Assembly: GCA_018241225.1 (NCBI GenBank)
Contig: JAFEEG010000006.1
Coordinates: forward strand, 62,001 to 126,000
Origin: Pseudomonadota bacterium
Lineage (GTDB): Bacteria; Pseudomonadota; Gammaproteobacteria; Burkholderiales; Burkholderiaceae_C
Length of the DNA stretch: 64,000 nt
Direction: 5' to 3'
In this document: positions 46,657-56,142 of the stretch, piece after piece
Layout: every line of letters begins with the position of its first letter
Position numbering within the stretch: position 1 is the first letter of the stretch
Translations under genes and position numbers: made by a program
The notes under the pieces: generated by a model
Database searches by the model: none
What the model saw: only the letters and a program-made list of their open reading frames with translations
What the model was told of the DNA's origin: nothing

Positions 46657-47316
46657 TCAGTCCCCGGAGGAGTTCTTCTTGATCTGGAAGGCGGGCGTCA
46701 CGCCCGGATCAGGACGGCCGCTGAAGATGCGGGCGAGCCGGCCAAACAACGACTTGAGAAAGCGCCAGCTCTTGTGAATGAGCCAGACGCTGAGAATGAG
46801 CACGAGCACCAGCAGCACGCCGAACACCAGCGGGTGCGCCACGGCCAGCCAGAGGCTCGCGGGCACCGCACTGTCTTCGACCAGCGAAGCGCCCACGTTG
46901 GTGAACGGCTCGGGCGAGGTGTTGATGGCTGCGCGGGTGGTGGCCTTGGCCACGTGCGACGTAGCGGCCAGGCTGCCGCCAACGATGGCCGCCACCAGCG
47001 CCATGGCGCCATGGTCCACGCCGAACACACCGGCGGCCAGCGCGGCGCCGGCCGGCACGCGGATGACGGTGTGCACGATGTCCCACAGCGAATCCAGGCC
47101 CGGAATCTTGTCGGCGAAGAATTCGACGAACACCATGAAGCCGCTGGCGATCAGCACCGCCGGATGCGCCAGCAGCTGCAGCCCGCCTGGCAGCGGAATC
47201 CAGCCCAGGTAGCCGGCCAGCCCGGTGAGAAAGACCACCAGGTACAGCCGCACGCCGCTGGCCCAGCCGAGGGCACCGGCCAGGGCAATGAGTTCGGGTG
47301 TGGTCAGGCTGTCCAT
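46657..47316 (-). CDS. DUF4126 membrane protein
   Basis: The 219-residue product has several hydrophobic segments and the DUF4126 pattern: LALAGALGWASGVRLYLVVFLTG-like start (within residues 8-30), FVEFFADKIPGLDSLWDIVH, and GGSLAATSHVAKATTRAAINTSPEP. The family has no assigned function. It is inserted between the liuC and liuD genes on the same strand, almost touching liuD, so it is co-transcribed with the leucine genes. ATG 47316 follows a leader that holds a dispersed repeat. Confidence 0.85.
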   Translation of the reverse strand: MDSLTTPELIALAGALGWASGVRLYLVVFLTGLAGYLGWIPLPGGLQLLAHPAVLIASGFMVFVEFFADKIPGLDSLWDIVHTVIRVPAGAALAAGVFGVDHGAMALVAAIVGGSLAATSHVAKATTRAAINTSPEPFTNVGASLVEDSAVPASLWLAVAHPLVFGVLLVLVLILSVWLIHKSWRFLKSLFGRLARIFSGRPDPGVTPAFQIKKNSSGD

Positions 47317-47332
47317 GGCGATGGCGGCCGCC

Positions 47333-47413
47333 GCCGGGCCGCCCCAAGGCGAGCCGCGCCGCCCCCTTGGGGGGTGGAGTTGCACGCAGCGAAGCGAAGT
47401 GAAAAGCCGGGGG
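47333..47413 (+). repeat. GC-rich dispersed repeat, copy C, between liuC and the DUF4126 gene
   Basis: It opens with GCCGGGCCGCCCCAAG (47333-47348, identical to copy A), has the GCCCCCTTGGGGGG palindrome, and ends with CAGCGAAGCGAAGTG and a G run. Here it fills the whole gap between two co-directional genes, the usual location for such elements. It shows that copies A and B in uvrA are members of a mobile or amplified family and not UvrA-specific sequence. Confidence 0.75.
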
Positions 47414-47416
47414 GCA

Positions 47417-48217
47417 TCAGATCAACCAGTTGGGCTTGCGCTTTTGCAGGAACGATTGCACGCCTTCGCGCCCCTCTTCGCTCGCACGGATGTCGGCAAT
47501 GCCCTGCACCGTCTGCGCCACCAGCGCGTCGTCGATCTCGCGCCCGGACACGTCGTCGATCAGCTTCTTGCAGGCGCGCACGGCCGCAGGGCTGGCGTTG
47601 CACAGCGCCTTGGTCAGCGCGTCGACCTTGGCATCGAGCTCGTCGGCCGTCACCACTTCATGAACGAAGCCAATGCGATGCGCCTCGGCCGCGGAGAAGC
47701 GCTCGGCGGTGAGGAAGTAGCGCTGCGCCGAGCGCGTGCCCATGGCACGCAGCACGTAGGGGCTGATGGTGGCCGGGATCAAACCGATCTTCACCTCGCT
47801 CAGGCAGTAGCCGGCGGTGTCCACGCTCACCGCCATGTCGCAGGCCGCCACCAGGCCCATGCCGCCGGCGTACACGTCGCCCTGCACGCGGGCGATCACC
47901 GGCTTGGGGCTTTCGTGGATGGCGCGCAGCATGCTCGCCAGGCCCGCTGCGTCCTGGGTGTTCTGCTCGCGCGTGAAGTCGGCGGCGCGGCGCATCCAGT
48001 TGAGATTCGCGCCGGCACAGAAGGCCGGGCCGCGCGCGCCCAGCACGATCACCCGCACATCGGCCTTGCCGCTGGCCAGCGCAAAGGCCCGGCTCAGCTC
48101 GCCAATGACCTCGTCGTCGAAGGCGTTGCGCAGCTCCGGGCGGTTGAGCCAGATGCGGGCCACCGGGCCTTCGGCCTGCAGCTCCAGCGTGTTGAATTGC
48201 GTGTTGTCCGTGCTCAT
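47417..48217 (-). CDS. liuC: Methylglutaconyl-CoA hydratase (enoyl-CoA hydratase family)
   Basis: The 266-residue crotonase-fold enzyme hydrates 3-methylglutaconyl-CoA to HMG-CoA. Motifs are WLNRPELRNAFDDEVI, the oxyanion-hole loop GPAFCAGANLNWM and GDVYAGGMGLVAACDM. Assignment to the methylglutaconyl step comes from context, since it lies with liuB, liuD and HMG-CoA lyase. Its ATG overlaps the stop of the DinB gene by four bases. Confidence 0.92.
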   Translation of the reverse strand: MSTDNTQFNTLELQAEGPVARIWLNRPELRNAFDDEVIGELSRAFALASGKADVRVIVLGARGPAFCAGANLNWMRRAADFTREQNTQDAAGLASMLRAIHESPKPVIARVQGDVYAGGMGLVAACDMAVSVDTAGYCLSEVKIGLIPATISPYVLRAMGTRSAQRYFLTAERFSAAEAHRIGFVHEVVTADELDAKVDALTKALCNASPAAVRACKKLIDDVSGREIDDALVAQTVQGIADIRASEEGREGVQSFLQKRKPNWLI

Positions 48218-48726
48218 GAGTTGCCTGCCTCCTGGTGCAGTAGATAAGACCAGTCCAGCTCGGGCGCCGGCCTGTCCATGCCGGTGAGCGCCGCCGAGAT
48301 CTGGCCGCGGTGGTGGGTGGGGTGGTTGAAGGCATGGCCGAGTGCCAGCGCGTAGGGAACGCACATCGCCCGGCCGTCGCTGCGGGCGTAGTCCAGCTCG
48401 TCGTCGAGGCGCGATGCATCGAGCCCCTCGATCCAGGGCGACCAGCGGCGCGTGGCCGCCTTCAGCGCCGCCATCAGCGGGTCGCGTTCGTGGTAGAGCT
48501 CGGTGTCGAGCGACATGCGCGGCGAAACGCCTTCGGCCAGGCGCGCATGCCAGAGGTTGTCGGTCACCAGCAGGTGGTTCACCGTGCGATGCACCGACCC
48601 GAAGTAGAGCTTGCAGTCCTGGTGCCACTGCGCGTCGGTGAGGTGCGCCAGGTGTTCGTCCAGCAGGCGCGCCGTGGCCCACGCGTGGTAGCGAGAGAGT
48701 GCGGCGAAGTAGCTCTTGATCTGCAT
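48214..48726 (-). CDS. DinB-family metal-binding protein
   Basis: The 170-residue four-helix protein begins IKSYFAALSRYHAWATARLLDE and has the histidines of the DinB/YfiT fold in SVHRTVNHLLVTDNLWHARL and ALGHAFNHPTHHRGQIS, which bind a metal. Members are thiol-dependent S-transferases or damage-inducible proteins of unknown function. It lies between liuB and liuC, overlapping liuC by four bases, so it is part of the same operon. Confidence 0.9.
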   Translation of the reverse strand: MQIKSYFAALSRYHAWATARLLDEHLAHLTDAQWHQDCKLYFGSVHRTVNHLLVTDNLWHARLAEGVSPRMSLDTELYHERDPLMAALKAATRRWSPWIEGLDASRLDDELDYARSDGRAMCVPYALALGHAFNHPTHHRGQISAALTGMDRPAPELDWSYLLHQEAGNS

Positions 48727-48748
48727 GTCGAACCTCGCTGGTACCCGC

Positions 48749-50353
48749 CTACATGCGGAACACGCCGAAGCGCGGCTCGGGCACCGGCGCATTGCGCGTG
48801 GCGGCCAGGCCCAGCGCCAGCACGCGGCGCGTGTCGGCCGGGTCGATGATGCCGTCGTCCCACAGGCGGGCCGTGGCGTAGTAGGGGTGGCCCTGGCGCT
48901 CGTACTGGTCGCGGATGGGCTTCTTGAAGCCCTCTTCCTCGTCGGCGCTCCACTGGCCGCCCTTGGCCTCGATGCCGTCGCGCTTGACCGTTGCCAGCAC
49001 GCTGGCCGCCTGCTCGCCGCCCATGACGCTGATGCGCGCATTCGGCCACATCCACAGGAAGCGCGGCGAATAGGCGCGGCCGCACATGCCGTAGTTGCCC
49101 GCCCCGAAGCTGCCGCCGATGATGATGGTGAACTTGGGCACATTGGCGGTGGCCACCGCCGTCACCATCTTGGCGCCGTGGCGGGCAATGCCCTCGTTCT
49201 CGTACTTGCGACCCACCATGAAGCCGGTGATGTTCTGCAGGAACACCAGCGGGATCTTGCGCTGGCAGCACAGCTCGATGAAGTGCGCGCCCTTCTGTGC
49301 CGACTCGGAAAACAGGATGCCGTTGTTGGCCACGATGCCGATGGGCATGCCCTCGATCTCGGCAAAGCCGCACACCAGCGTGGTGCCGAAGCGCGCCTTG
49401 AACTCGTGGAACTCGCTGCCGTCGACGATGCGCGCGATGATCTCGCGCACGTCGAAGGGCTTGCGCGTGTCGGTGGGGATCACGCCGTAGAGCTCCTGCG
49501 CGTCATAGGCCGGTGCACGCGGCGCCTCGCCTTCGCCAGCCGCCTTGGCCGCGTTGAGGTTGGCCACCGCCGTGCGCGCCAGCGCCAGCGCATGCAGGTC
49601 GTTCTGCGCCAGGTGGTCGGCCACGCCCGACAGGCGCGTGTGCACGTCGCCACCGCCCAGGTCTTCGGCGCTCACCACCTCGCCGGTGGCGGCCTTCACC
49701 AGCGGCGGGCCGCCCAGGAAGATGGTGCCCTGGTTCTTCACGATGATCGATTCGTCGCTCATCGCCGGCACGTAGGCCCCGCCTGCAGTGCACGAGCCCA
49801 TGACCACGGCGATCTGCGCGATGCCCTGGGCGCTCATGTTGGCCTGGTTGTAGAAGATGCGGCCGAAGTGGTCGCGGTCCGGGAAGACCTCGTCCTGGTT
49901 GGGCAGGTTGGCGCCGCCGGAGTCCACCAGGTAGATGCAGGGCAGGCGGTTCTGCTCGGCAATCTCCTGGGCGCGCAAGTGCTTCTTCACCGTCATGGGG
50001 TAGTAGGTGCCGCCCTTCACGGTGGCGTCGTTGCACACCACCATGCAGTCCACGCCATTGACGCGGCCAACGCCGGCGATGATGCCCGCGCCCGGCGCGT
50101 CGCCGTTGTACATGCCGTGCGCGGCCAGCGGCGACAGTTCGAGGAAGGGCGTACCCGGGTCCAGCAGTTGTGCCACGCGGTCGCGCGGCAGCAGCTTGCC
50201 GCGCGCCGTGTGCTTGGCGCGCGCCGCCTCGCCGCCGCCGGCTTCAACCTGCGTGAACTGGGTGCGAAGGTCGTCGACCAGCGCGCGCATGGCCGAAGCG
50301 TTGGCCTGGAAGGCCTCCGAGCGAGGGTTGAGTTGGGTGACGAGTTTGCTCAT
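48749..50353 (-). CDS. liuB: Methylcrotonoyl-CoA carboxylase, carboxyltransferase beta subunit
   Basis: The 534-residue subunit transfers the carboxyl group from biotin to 3-methylcrotonyl-CoA. Landmarks are [55 protein letters not shown] and the late [16 protein letters not shown]. These are close to the methylcrotonoyl type rather than to propionyl-CoA carboxylases. It starts the DinB-liuC-DUF4126-liuD-ghrA-HMG-CoA lyase run. An antiporter gene diverges immediately upstream. Confidence 0.96.
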   Translation of the reverse strand: MSKLVTQLNPRSEAFQANASAMRALVDDLRTQFTQVEAGGGEAARAKHTARGKLLPRDRVAQLLDPGTPFLELSPLAAHGMYNGDAPGAGIIAGVGRVNGVDCMVVCNDATVKGGTYYPMTVKKHLRAQEIAEQNRLPCIYLVDSGGANLPNQDEVFPDRDHFGRIFYNQANMSAQGIAQIAVVMGSCTAGGAYVPAMSDESIIVKNQGTIFLGGPPLVKAATGEVVSAEDLGGGDVHTRLSGVADHLAQNDLHALALARTAVANLNAAKAAGEGEAPRAPAYDAQELYGVIPTDTRKPFDVREIIARIVDGSEFHEFKARFGTTLVCGFAEIEGMPIGIVANNGILFSESAQKGAHFIELCCQRKIPLVFLQNITGFMVGRKYENEGIARHGAKMVTAVATANVPKFTIIIGGSFGAGNYGMCGRAYSPRFLWMWPNARISVMGGEQAASVLATVKRDGIEAKGGQWSADEEEGFKKPIRDQYERQGHPYYATARLWDDGIIDPADTRRVLALGLAATRNAPVPEPRFGVFRM

Positions 50354-50443
50354 GTTTGTTCTTCAGATCTGGTTGTGCGGCGCTGTCGTGCGCGATGATG
50401 CGTGCCACCGGCCCTTGGCGCCGACCGACTTGCCGCCTACTTC

Positions 50444-52177
50444 GTGAATACCGTTGAAACCGTCCTCGTGGTGCTGATGCTCGGCGCAATCACGGGCATT
50501 GCCGCTCGCTACCTGCGCGCCATTCCGCTGCCCTTGATCCAGATCGCGCTGGGCGCGTTGATCTCGTGGCCGCGCCAGGGCCTGCACATCGAGTTCGATC
50601 CCGAACTGTTCTTGCTGCTGTTCATTCCGCCGCTGCTGTTCTCGGACGGCTGGCGCATTCCCAAGCGCGAGTTCTTCAAGCTGTACAAGCCCATATTGCG
50701 GCTGGCCTTCGGCCTGGTGCTGGTGACGGTGCTGGGCCTGGGCTGGCTCATCCACTGGATGATTCCGCAGATGCCGTTGACCGTGGCCTTCGCACTGGCG
50801 GCAGTGGTGTCGCCCACCGACGCGGTGGCTGTCTCGGCCATCACGCGCAACCTGGGCATGCCGGCCAAGACCATGCACATCCTGGAAGGCGAGTCGATGC
50901 TCAACGACGCGTCGGGCCTGGTGGCGCTGAAATTCGCCGTGGCCTTCACGCTCACGGGCCTGTTCTCGTGGACCGGCGTGGCGCGCGAATTTGCCTGGGT
51001 CGCCGTGGGCGGCCTGGCGGTGGGCGCCGGGCTGGGCTGGGGCTTTGCCTGGCTGCGCGACCTGGTCACCCGCCGCGTGGGCGACGTGGCTGCCACGCAG
51101 ATGGTGATGCTGATCCTGCTCTTGCCCTTTGCTGCCTACATGCTGGGCGAGCGGCTGGGCGTCTCGGGCATCCTGGCCGCCGTGGCGGCAGGCTTTGCCA
51201 CCAACTACGCCGACCTGCAGCGCGGCGACTTCATTGCCGAGCGCATGCAGACGGCCGGCGCCTGGGCCATGATCGAATCGGCCTTCAACGGCGCCATCTT
51301 CCTGCTGCTGGGGCTGCAGCTGCCGTCCATCCTCGCCAGCATGGCCGGCTCCGAGTACGCGGGCTGGCAGCTGGCCGGCTATGTACTTGCCATTTGCGCC
51401 GCGCTGCTGCTCATGCGCTGGGGCTGGCTGCAGCTGGCCGTGCAGGGCAGCCTCTTGAAGGCGCACCTGGAAGGCAAGATGCGGCGCGGGCCGTCGAAGC
51501 TGCTCAACCTGGCCAGCACGCTGGCCGGCATTCGCGGCGCGGTGACGCTGGCCGGCGCCCTGTCGGTGCCGCTGGTAATGAGCGACGGCCGCACGCCCTT
51601 TCCGGCACGCGACCTTCTCGTCTTCCTGGCCGCCGGCACCATCATCGTGACGCTGGTGCTGGCCAGCATCGGGCTGCCACTGATCCTGCGCCGGCTTCCG
51701 CAAGTTGCGGACCCCCTGGAGGCACGCGAAGAGCGCGAGGCGCGGCTGGCCGCCTGCCGCGCTGCCATTGCCAGCCTGGCGCTCGACCCCGACCGTGCCG
51801 AGGCCCACGACACCGACTGGGTCACGCAATACCAGGAAACCGTGGGCCGCCTCACGCAGGACTACCGCCGGCGCATGGGCCTGCTGGACGACCACGGCGA
51901 AGGCGCCACGCCCGAAGCGCGTGCCGAATCGCCCGAGGCGCAGCGCCAGCGAAACGAGCGCTACCTGATGGAGCTGGAGCTGCGCCTGAAGTGCCTGCAC
52001 ATCGAGCGCGACACGCTGTACGCCGAGCGCCATGCCCACCGCATCAACGACGAGTCGCTGCGCAGCCTGGTGGCCGAACTGGATCTGTCCGAGATCTCGC
52101 TCATCAAGCGCCTGAAGGTGGCGCGCAAGACGGCCGAGGCCGCGCCGCACCCGGCGCCAGCAGACGGGGAGCGCTAG
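50444..52177 (+). CDS. CPA1-family Na+/H+ antiporter (NhaP-like)
   Basis: The product has about twelve membrane segments followed by a soluble ~180-residue tail with charged, coiled-coil-like helices (LEAREEREARLAACRAAIAS and later RNERYLMELELRLK). Conserved CPA1 features are the VSPTDAVAVSAI motif of TM5, the ESMLNDASGLVALKFAV segment with the ND pair, and the LAGIRGAVTLAGALSVP helix. GTG 50444 (MNTVETVLVVLML) resembles family starts; GTG 50402 would add 14 residues. It runs opposite to the leucine genes that flank it. Confidence 0.9.
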   Translation: MNTVETVLVVLMLGAITGIAARYLRAIPLPLIQIALGALISWPRQGLHIEFDPELFLLLFIPPLLFSDGWRIPKREFFKLYKPILRLAFGLVLVTVLGLGWLIHWMIPQMPLTVAFALAAVVSPTDAVAVSAITRNLGMPAKTMHILEGESMLNDASGLVALKFAVAFTLTGLFSWTGVAREFAWVAVGGLAVGAGLGWGFAWLRDLVTRRVGDVAATQMVMLILLLPFAAYMLGERLGVSGILAAVAAGFATNYADLQRGDFIAERMQTAGAWAMIESAFNGAIFLLLGLQLPSILASMAGSEYAGWQLAGYVLAICAALLLMRWGWLQLAVQGSLLKAHLEGKMRRGPSKLLNLASTLAGIRGAVTLAGALSVPLVMSDGRTPFPARDLLVFLAAGTIIVTLVLASIGLPLILRRLPQVADPLEAREEREARLAACRAAIASLALDPDRAEAHDTDWVTQYQETVGRLTQDYRRRMGLLDDHGEGATPEARAESPEAQRQRNERYLMELELRLKCLHIERDTLYAERHAHRINDESLRSLVAELDLSEISLIKRLKVARKTAEAAPHPAPADGER

Positions 52178-52246
52178 CGCACGAGCGGCCTGGCGGGCTG
52201 GCAGAATCGGCGCCCCCATCCAAGCAACAAGAGAGGCAACACCATC

Positions 52247-52657
52247 ATGAACGCCACATCCCCCGCCGTCCCGCGCGCCTACGACGCCTCCAACGCCACC
52301 GCCGAAGAAGCCGCCGTGCGCGTGCCGATCGAGCAGTACTTCCAGGGCCACGCCAAGGACGACGCCTCGTACATGCGCCAGGCCTTCCTGCCCACCGCGC
52401 ACATCGAGTCGATGCGCGAAGGCCCCTTCACCTCCTGGACGCGCGAGGTCTACTGCGAGCGCTTCAAGGGCACGCCGGCCCCCGACGAAGCCACGCGCGT
52501 GCGCCGCATCGACTGGATCGACGTGCACGGCACGGCCGCCTGCGCCAAGATCACGCTGATCCATGGCCCGGTCACCTTCACCGACTACTTCGTGCTGCTC
52601 AAGACCGAAGAGGGCTGGAAGATCGCCAACAAGGCGTTCCACGGCCAGCCCACCTAA
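52247..52657 (+). CDS. NTF2-fold protein, putative lumazine-binding type
   Basis: The 136-residue protein has the NTF2-like layout: AVRVPIEQYFQGHAKDDASY, AFLPTAHIESMREGPFTSW, CAKITLIHGPVTFTDYFVLL and WKIANKAFHG. It resembles the small group annotated as putative lumazine-binding proteins, which lack a clear catalytic function. The ATG is preceded by AAGAGAGG. It follows the antiporter gene by 69 bases on the same strand and converges with an acyl-CoA synthetase gene. Confidence 0.85.
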   Translation: MNATSPAVPRAYDASNATAEEAAVRVPIEQYFQGHAKDDASYMRQAFLPTAHIESMREGPFTSWTREVYCERFKGTPAPDEATRVRRIDWIDVHGTAACAKITLIHGPVTFTDYFVLLKTEEGWKIANKAFHGQPT

Positions 52658-52686
52658 GGCTTCTTGCAGCTGACGAGGCGCAGGCG

Positions 52687-54348
52687 TCAAGCCGTCTTCT
52701 CCTCGTCGAGCTTCAGGATCGCCTTCATCTCGTCGCGGATCTTGAACTTCTGGATCTTGCCGGTCACCGTCATCGGGAAGGCGTCCACGAAGCGGATGTA
52801 GCGCGGCACCTTGTAGTGCGCGATCTGCCCCTTGCAGAACTCGCGCACTTCTTCCTCGCTCACCTGCTGGCCCGGCTTGGCAATGATCCAGGCGCACAGC
52901 TCCTCGCCGTACTTCTTGTCCGGCAGGCCCACCACCTGCACGTCCTGCACCTTCGGGTGGCGGTACAGGAACTCCTCGATCTCGCGCGGGTAGATGTTCT
53001 CGCCGCCGCGGATCACCATGTCCTTGATGCGGCCCACGATGTTGACGTAGCCCTCGGCGTCCATGGTGGCCAGGTCGCCGGTGTGCATCCAGCCTTCGGC
53101 GTCGATGGCCTCGGCGGTTTTCTCGGCATCGTCCCAGTAACCGTGCATGACCGAGTAGCCGCGGGTGCAGAACTCGCCGCGCTCGCCGCGCGGCACCACG
53201 GCGCCGGTCTCGGGGTCGACGATCTTGATCTCCAGGTGCGGCTGCACCGTGCCCACCGTGGCCACACGCTTTTCCAGCGGCGTGTCGGTGCTGCTCTGGC
53301 AGCTCACCGGACTGGTCTCGGTCATGCCGTAGGCAATGGTGACCTCGGCCATGTGCATCTTCTCGACCACGCGCTTCATCACCTCGATCGGACAGGGCGA
53401 GCCGGCCATGATGCCGGTGCGCAAGGTGGAGAGGTCGAACTGCGCAAAGCGCGGATGGTCCAGCTCGGCGATGAACATGGTGGGCACGCCATGCAGGCCC
53501 GTGCACTTCTCGGTCTGCACCGTCTCCAGCACCGTGAGCGGGTCGAACCCGTCGTTGGGATACACGATGGCCGAGCCATGCGTCAGGCACGCCAGGTTGC
53601 CAAGCACCATGCCGAAGCAGTGGTACAGCGGCACCGGAATGCACAGGCGGTCGGCCGGCGAGAGCTTCATGCACTCGCCGATGAAGAAGCCGTTGTTCAG
53701 GATGTTGCGGTGGGTGAGCGTGGCGCCCTTGGGAAAGCCCGTGGTGCCGCTGGTGAACTGGATGTTGATGGGGTCGCCGGCCTTGAGCGTCTCCTGCACC
53801 TGCGCCACGCGCGCATCCTGCGCGTCGCCGGTGGCCAGCAGCGCCGAGAAGCGCTGTGCGCCGGCTTCGTCGGCCTCGCCCGCGCGGTCGATCCACCAGA
53901 TGTTCTTCAGTTGCGGCAGCCTGGCCGAGCCCAGTTCGCGCAGCATGCCCAGGTATTCGCTGGTCTTGAAGCGCGGCATGGTCACCAGCGCCTTGCAGCC
54001 CACCTTGTTGAGCGCGTACTCCACCTCGGCCGTGCGGTACGCCGGGTTGATGTTGACCAGGATGAGCCCTGCCTTGGCCGTGGCCAGCTGCATCAGCACC
54101 CAGGCCGCGTTGTTGTGCGACCAGATCCCGATGCGGTCGCCCGGCACCAGGCCAGTCCTGAGCAGCGCACTGGCCAGCTGGTTGGACGCCGTCTGCAGTT
54201 CGCGGTAGGTGAAGCGCCGGCCTTCATGGTGGCTGATGAGCGCATCGCGCTCTGGTTGGCGCGCCACCATGGCATCGAAGAAATCGCCGATGGTCTGTTC
54301 GATCAGCGGTGGCGTGGTGTCGCCCTTGGCGTAGCTCTGGCTCGTCAT
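52687..54348 (-). CDS. AMP-dependent acyl-CoA synthetase
   Basis: The 553-residue enzyme activates a carboxylic acid to its acyl-CoA with ATP. Motifs are the P-loop-like [41 protein letters not shown] with [12 protein letters not shown], and the C-terminal lysine in [17 protein letters not shown] 54348 has AGGAGACAG upstream. Adjacent to the leucine genes, it may charge isovalerate or acetoacetate, though this is inference and a medium-chain substrate is equally possible. It reads toward the convergent NTF2 gene. Confidence 0.9.
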   Translation of the reverse strand: MTSQSYAKGDTTPPLIEQTIGDFFDAMVARQPERDALISHHEGRRFTYRELQTASNQLASALLRTGLVPGDRIGIWSHNNAAWVLMQLATAKAGLILVNINPAYRTAEVEYALNKVGCKALVTMPRFKTSEYLGMLRELGSARLPQLKNIWWIDRAGEADEAGAQRFSALLATGDAQDARVAQVQETLKAGDPINIQFTSGTTGFPKGATLTHRNILNNGFFIGECMKLSPADRLCIPVPLYHCFGMVLGNLACLTHGSAIVYPNDGFDPLTVLETVQTEKCTGLHGVPTMFIAELDHPRFAQFDLSTLRTGIMAGSPCPIEVMKRVVEKMHMAEVTIAYGMTETSPVSCQSSTDTPLEKRVATVGTVQPHLEIKIVDPETGAVVPRGERGEFCTRGYSVMHGYWDDAEKTAEAIDAEGWMHTGDLATMDAEGYVNIVGRIKDMVIRGGENIYPREIEEFLYRHPKVQDVQVVGLPDKKYGEELCAWIIAKPGQQVSEEEVREFCKGQIAHYKVPRYIRFVDAFPMTVTGKIQKFKIRDEMKAILKLDEEKTA

Positions 54349-54408
54349 GGTCTGTCTCCTGTTGTCGGCCGTGCCGCCCGCCATGATGGAGCGGCGCGGC
54401 GGTAGAAC

Positions 54409-54843
54409 CTACTGGCGGATGCTCACGATGGTGGCCTGCATGAGCGCAATGGTCTTGCCCTCGGCCACGCCCGGCGCAAAGGCCAGTACTTCGCCCGTGC
54501 ACACGGAAAGCGTCTTGCCCGCGCTCTGCACCCGGCCAATGGCCAGGAACCGTTCGCCCAGCGCGGGCCGCATGAAGTTGATCTTGAATTCGGCCGTCAC
54601 CACGTCGTCGCCGGCGGCCGCGCGGGTCAGCGCCGCGTAGCCGCAGGCGCTGTCGACGATGCTGGTGATGGCGCCGGCATGCACGTAGCCGCGCTGCTGC
54701 GACAGGCCGCGCGAAAAGGGCAGCTCGATGTGCACCTCGCCAGGGGCCACGTGCACCAGCCGCGCGCCCAGGGTCGTCATGAGACCCTGCGTGTCGAAGC
54801 TCGCGCCTACGCGCTGGAGCAGCCCGGCCGTGTCCTGCGTCAT
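54409..54843 (-). CDS. PaaI-family hotdog thioesterase
   Basis: The 144-residue hotdog protein hydrolyses small acyl-CoAs. It shows the typical GARLVHVAPGEVHIELPFS, then QQRGYVHAGAITSIVDSACGYAAL with the catalytic-type helix, and EFKINFMRPALGE. It lies between the liuA gene (16-base gap) and the acyl-CoA synthetase gene, so it probably releases CoA from a dead-end acyl group of this pathway. Confidence 0.9.
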   Translation of the reverse strand: MTQDTAGLLQRVGASFDTQGLMTTLGARLVHVAPGEVHIELPFSRGLSQQRGYVHAGAITSIVDSACGYAALTRAAAGDDVVTAEFKINFMRPALGERFLAIGRVQSAGKTLSVCTGEVLAFAPGVAEGKTIALMQATIVSIRQ

Positions 54844-54859
54844 GGCCACCGCCTTGGCC

Positions 54860-56032
54860 TCAGGCGGTTTCGTTGAACAGCTCTCGGCCGATCAGCATGC
54901 GGCGCACTTCGCTGGTGCCCGCGCCGATTTCGTAGAGCTTGGCGTCGCGCCACAGGCGCTCCACCGGAAACTCCTTGGTGTAGCCCACGCCGCCCAGCGT
55001 CTGGATGGCTTCGCCGGCCATCCAGGTGGCCTTCTCGGCCGAGTACAGGATGGCGCCGGCCGCGTCCTTGCGGAAGGTGCGCGCATGGTCGTTGCGGTCG
55101 CAGGCCTTGCCCACGGCGTACACGTAGGCGCGGGTGGCCTGCCAGGTGCTGTACATGTCGGCGATCTTGCCCTGCATGAGCTGGAACTCGCCGATGCTCT
55201 GGCCGAACTGCTTGCGCTCGTGCACGTACGGAATCACCGCGTCCATGCAGGCGGCCATGATGCCCAGCGGGCCGCCGGAGAGCACTGCGCGCTCGTAGTC
55301 CAGGCCGCTCATCAGCACCTTGGCGCCGTTGCCTTCGCCGCCCAGGATGTTTTCTTCGGGCACTTCGCAGTTGTCGAAGAACAGCGGGAAGGTGTTGGAG
55401 CCGCGCATGCCCAGCTTGTCCAGCTTGGTGCCGGCCGAGAAGCCCTTGAAGTTCTTCTCGACGATGAAGGCCGTCATGCCGCGCGCGCCCATCTCGGGCT
55501 CGGTCTTGGCGTAGATGACCAGCGTGTCGGCGTCGCCGCCATTGGTGATCCACATCTTGGAGCCGTTGAGCACGTAGTAGCCGTTCTTCTTCTCGGCCTT
55601 GAGCTTCATGCTCACCACGTCGGAGCCGGCGTTGGGCTCGCTCATGGCCAGCGCGCCCACGTGCTCGCCGCTCACCAGCTTGGGCAGGTACTTCTTCTTC
55701 TGCGCTTCGGAGCCGTTGCGGTGGATCTGGTTGACGCACAGGTTGGAGTGCGCGCCGTAGGACAGGCCCACGGATGCGGAGGCGCGCGAGACTTCCTCCA
55801 TGGCCACGATGTGCGCCAGGTAGCCCAGTTGCGTGCCGCCGTACTCTTCCTTCACCGTCATGCCGTGCAGGCCCAGGTCGCCCAGCTTTTTCCACAGGTC
55901 GTGCGGGAAGAGGTTGTCGCGGTCCACCTCGGCGGCGCGCGGCGCGATCTCGGCCTGCGCAAAGTCGCGGATGGCATCGCGCAGGGAATCGATGGTGTCG
56001 CCCAGGTCGAAGTTCAGGCCGGGATCGTGCAT
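54860..56032 (-). CDS. liuA: Isovaleryl-CoA dehydrogenase
   Basis: The 390-residue FAD enzyme oxidises isovaleryl-CoA to 3-methylcrotonyl-CoA, the first committed step of this cluster. The sequence has [55 protein letters not shown], the catalytic-loop [17 protein letters not shown] with the active-site Glu at the isovaleryl-type position, and [19 protein letters not shown]. These match isovaleryl- rather than short-chain dehydrogenases. ATG 56032 begins [13 protein letters not shown] divergent AraC-type gene lies 110 bases upstream. Confidence 0.95.
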   Translation of the reverse strand: MHDPGLNFDLGDTIDSLRDAIRDFAQAEIAPRAAEVDRDNLFPHDLWKKLGDLGLHGMTVKEEYGGTQLGYLAHIVAMEEVSRASASVGLSYGAHSNLCVNQIHRNGSEAQKKKYLPKLVSGEHVGALAMSEPNAGSDVVSMKLKAEKKNGYYVLNGSKMWITNGGDADTLVIYAKTEPEMGARGMTAFIVEKNFKGFSAGTKLDKLGMRGSNTFPLFFDNCEVPEENILGGEGNGAKVLMSGLDYERAVLSGGPLGIMAACMDAVIPYVHERKQFGQSIGEFQLMQGKIADMYSTWQATRAYVYAVGKACDRNDHARTFRKDAAGAILYSAEKATWMAGEAIQTLGGVGYTKEFPVERLWRDAKLYEIGAGTSEVRRMLIGRELFNETA

Positions 56033-56078
56033 GGGGTTGTCTCCTTCAGATAAGCCGCAGCTTACGCCCAGCCTTGGC

Positions 56079-56113
56079 GCAAATGGCGCCACAATGGTTG
56101 CAAATTACGCCAC
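56079..56113. promoter_or_regulatory. Two 14-bp direct repeats, likely AraC-type operator between liuA and the AraC-family gene
   Basis: GCAAATGGCGCCAC (56079-56092) and GCAAATTACGCCAC (56100-56113) agree at 12 of 14 positions and start exactly 21 bases apart, two helical turns, the spacing of tandem AraC-family sites. They lie in the 110-base divergent region, about 47 bases upstream of the liuA start and 30 bases upstream of the AraC-family gene start. That would suit both activation of liuA and autoregulation. Confidence 0.65.
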
Positions 56114-56142
56114 CCCTGACCGACCGCGCTGGTCCGCATCTC

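Noticed and set aside
47333..47413. The liuC-DUF4126 gap as an intrinsic terminator
   Set aside because: The palindrome lacks a T run on either side, and its match to the two uvrA copies shows that it belongs to a repeat family; it may still weaken transcription.
55774..56142. Upstream extension of the AraC-family regulator to 478 residues
   Set aside because: It would overlap liuA on the other strand and reads as Arg/Pro-rich noise; ATG 56143 precedes the conserved domain.
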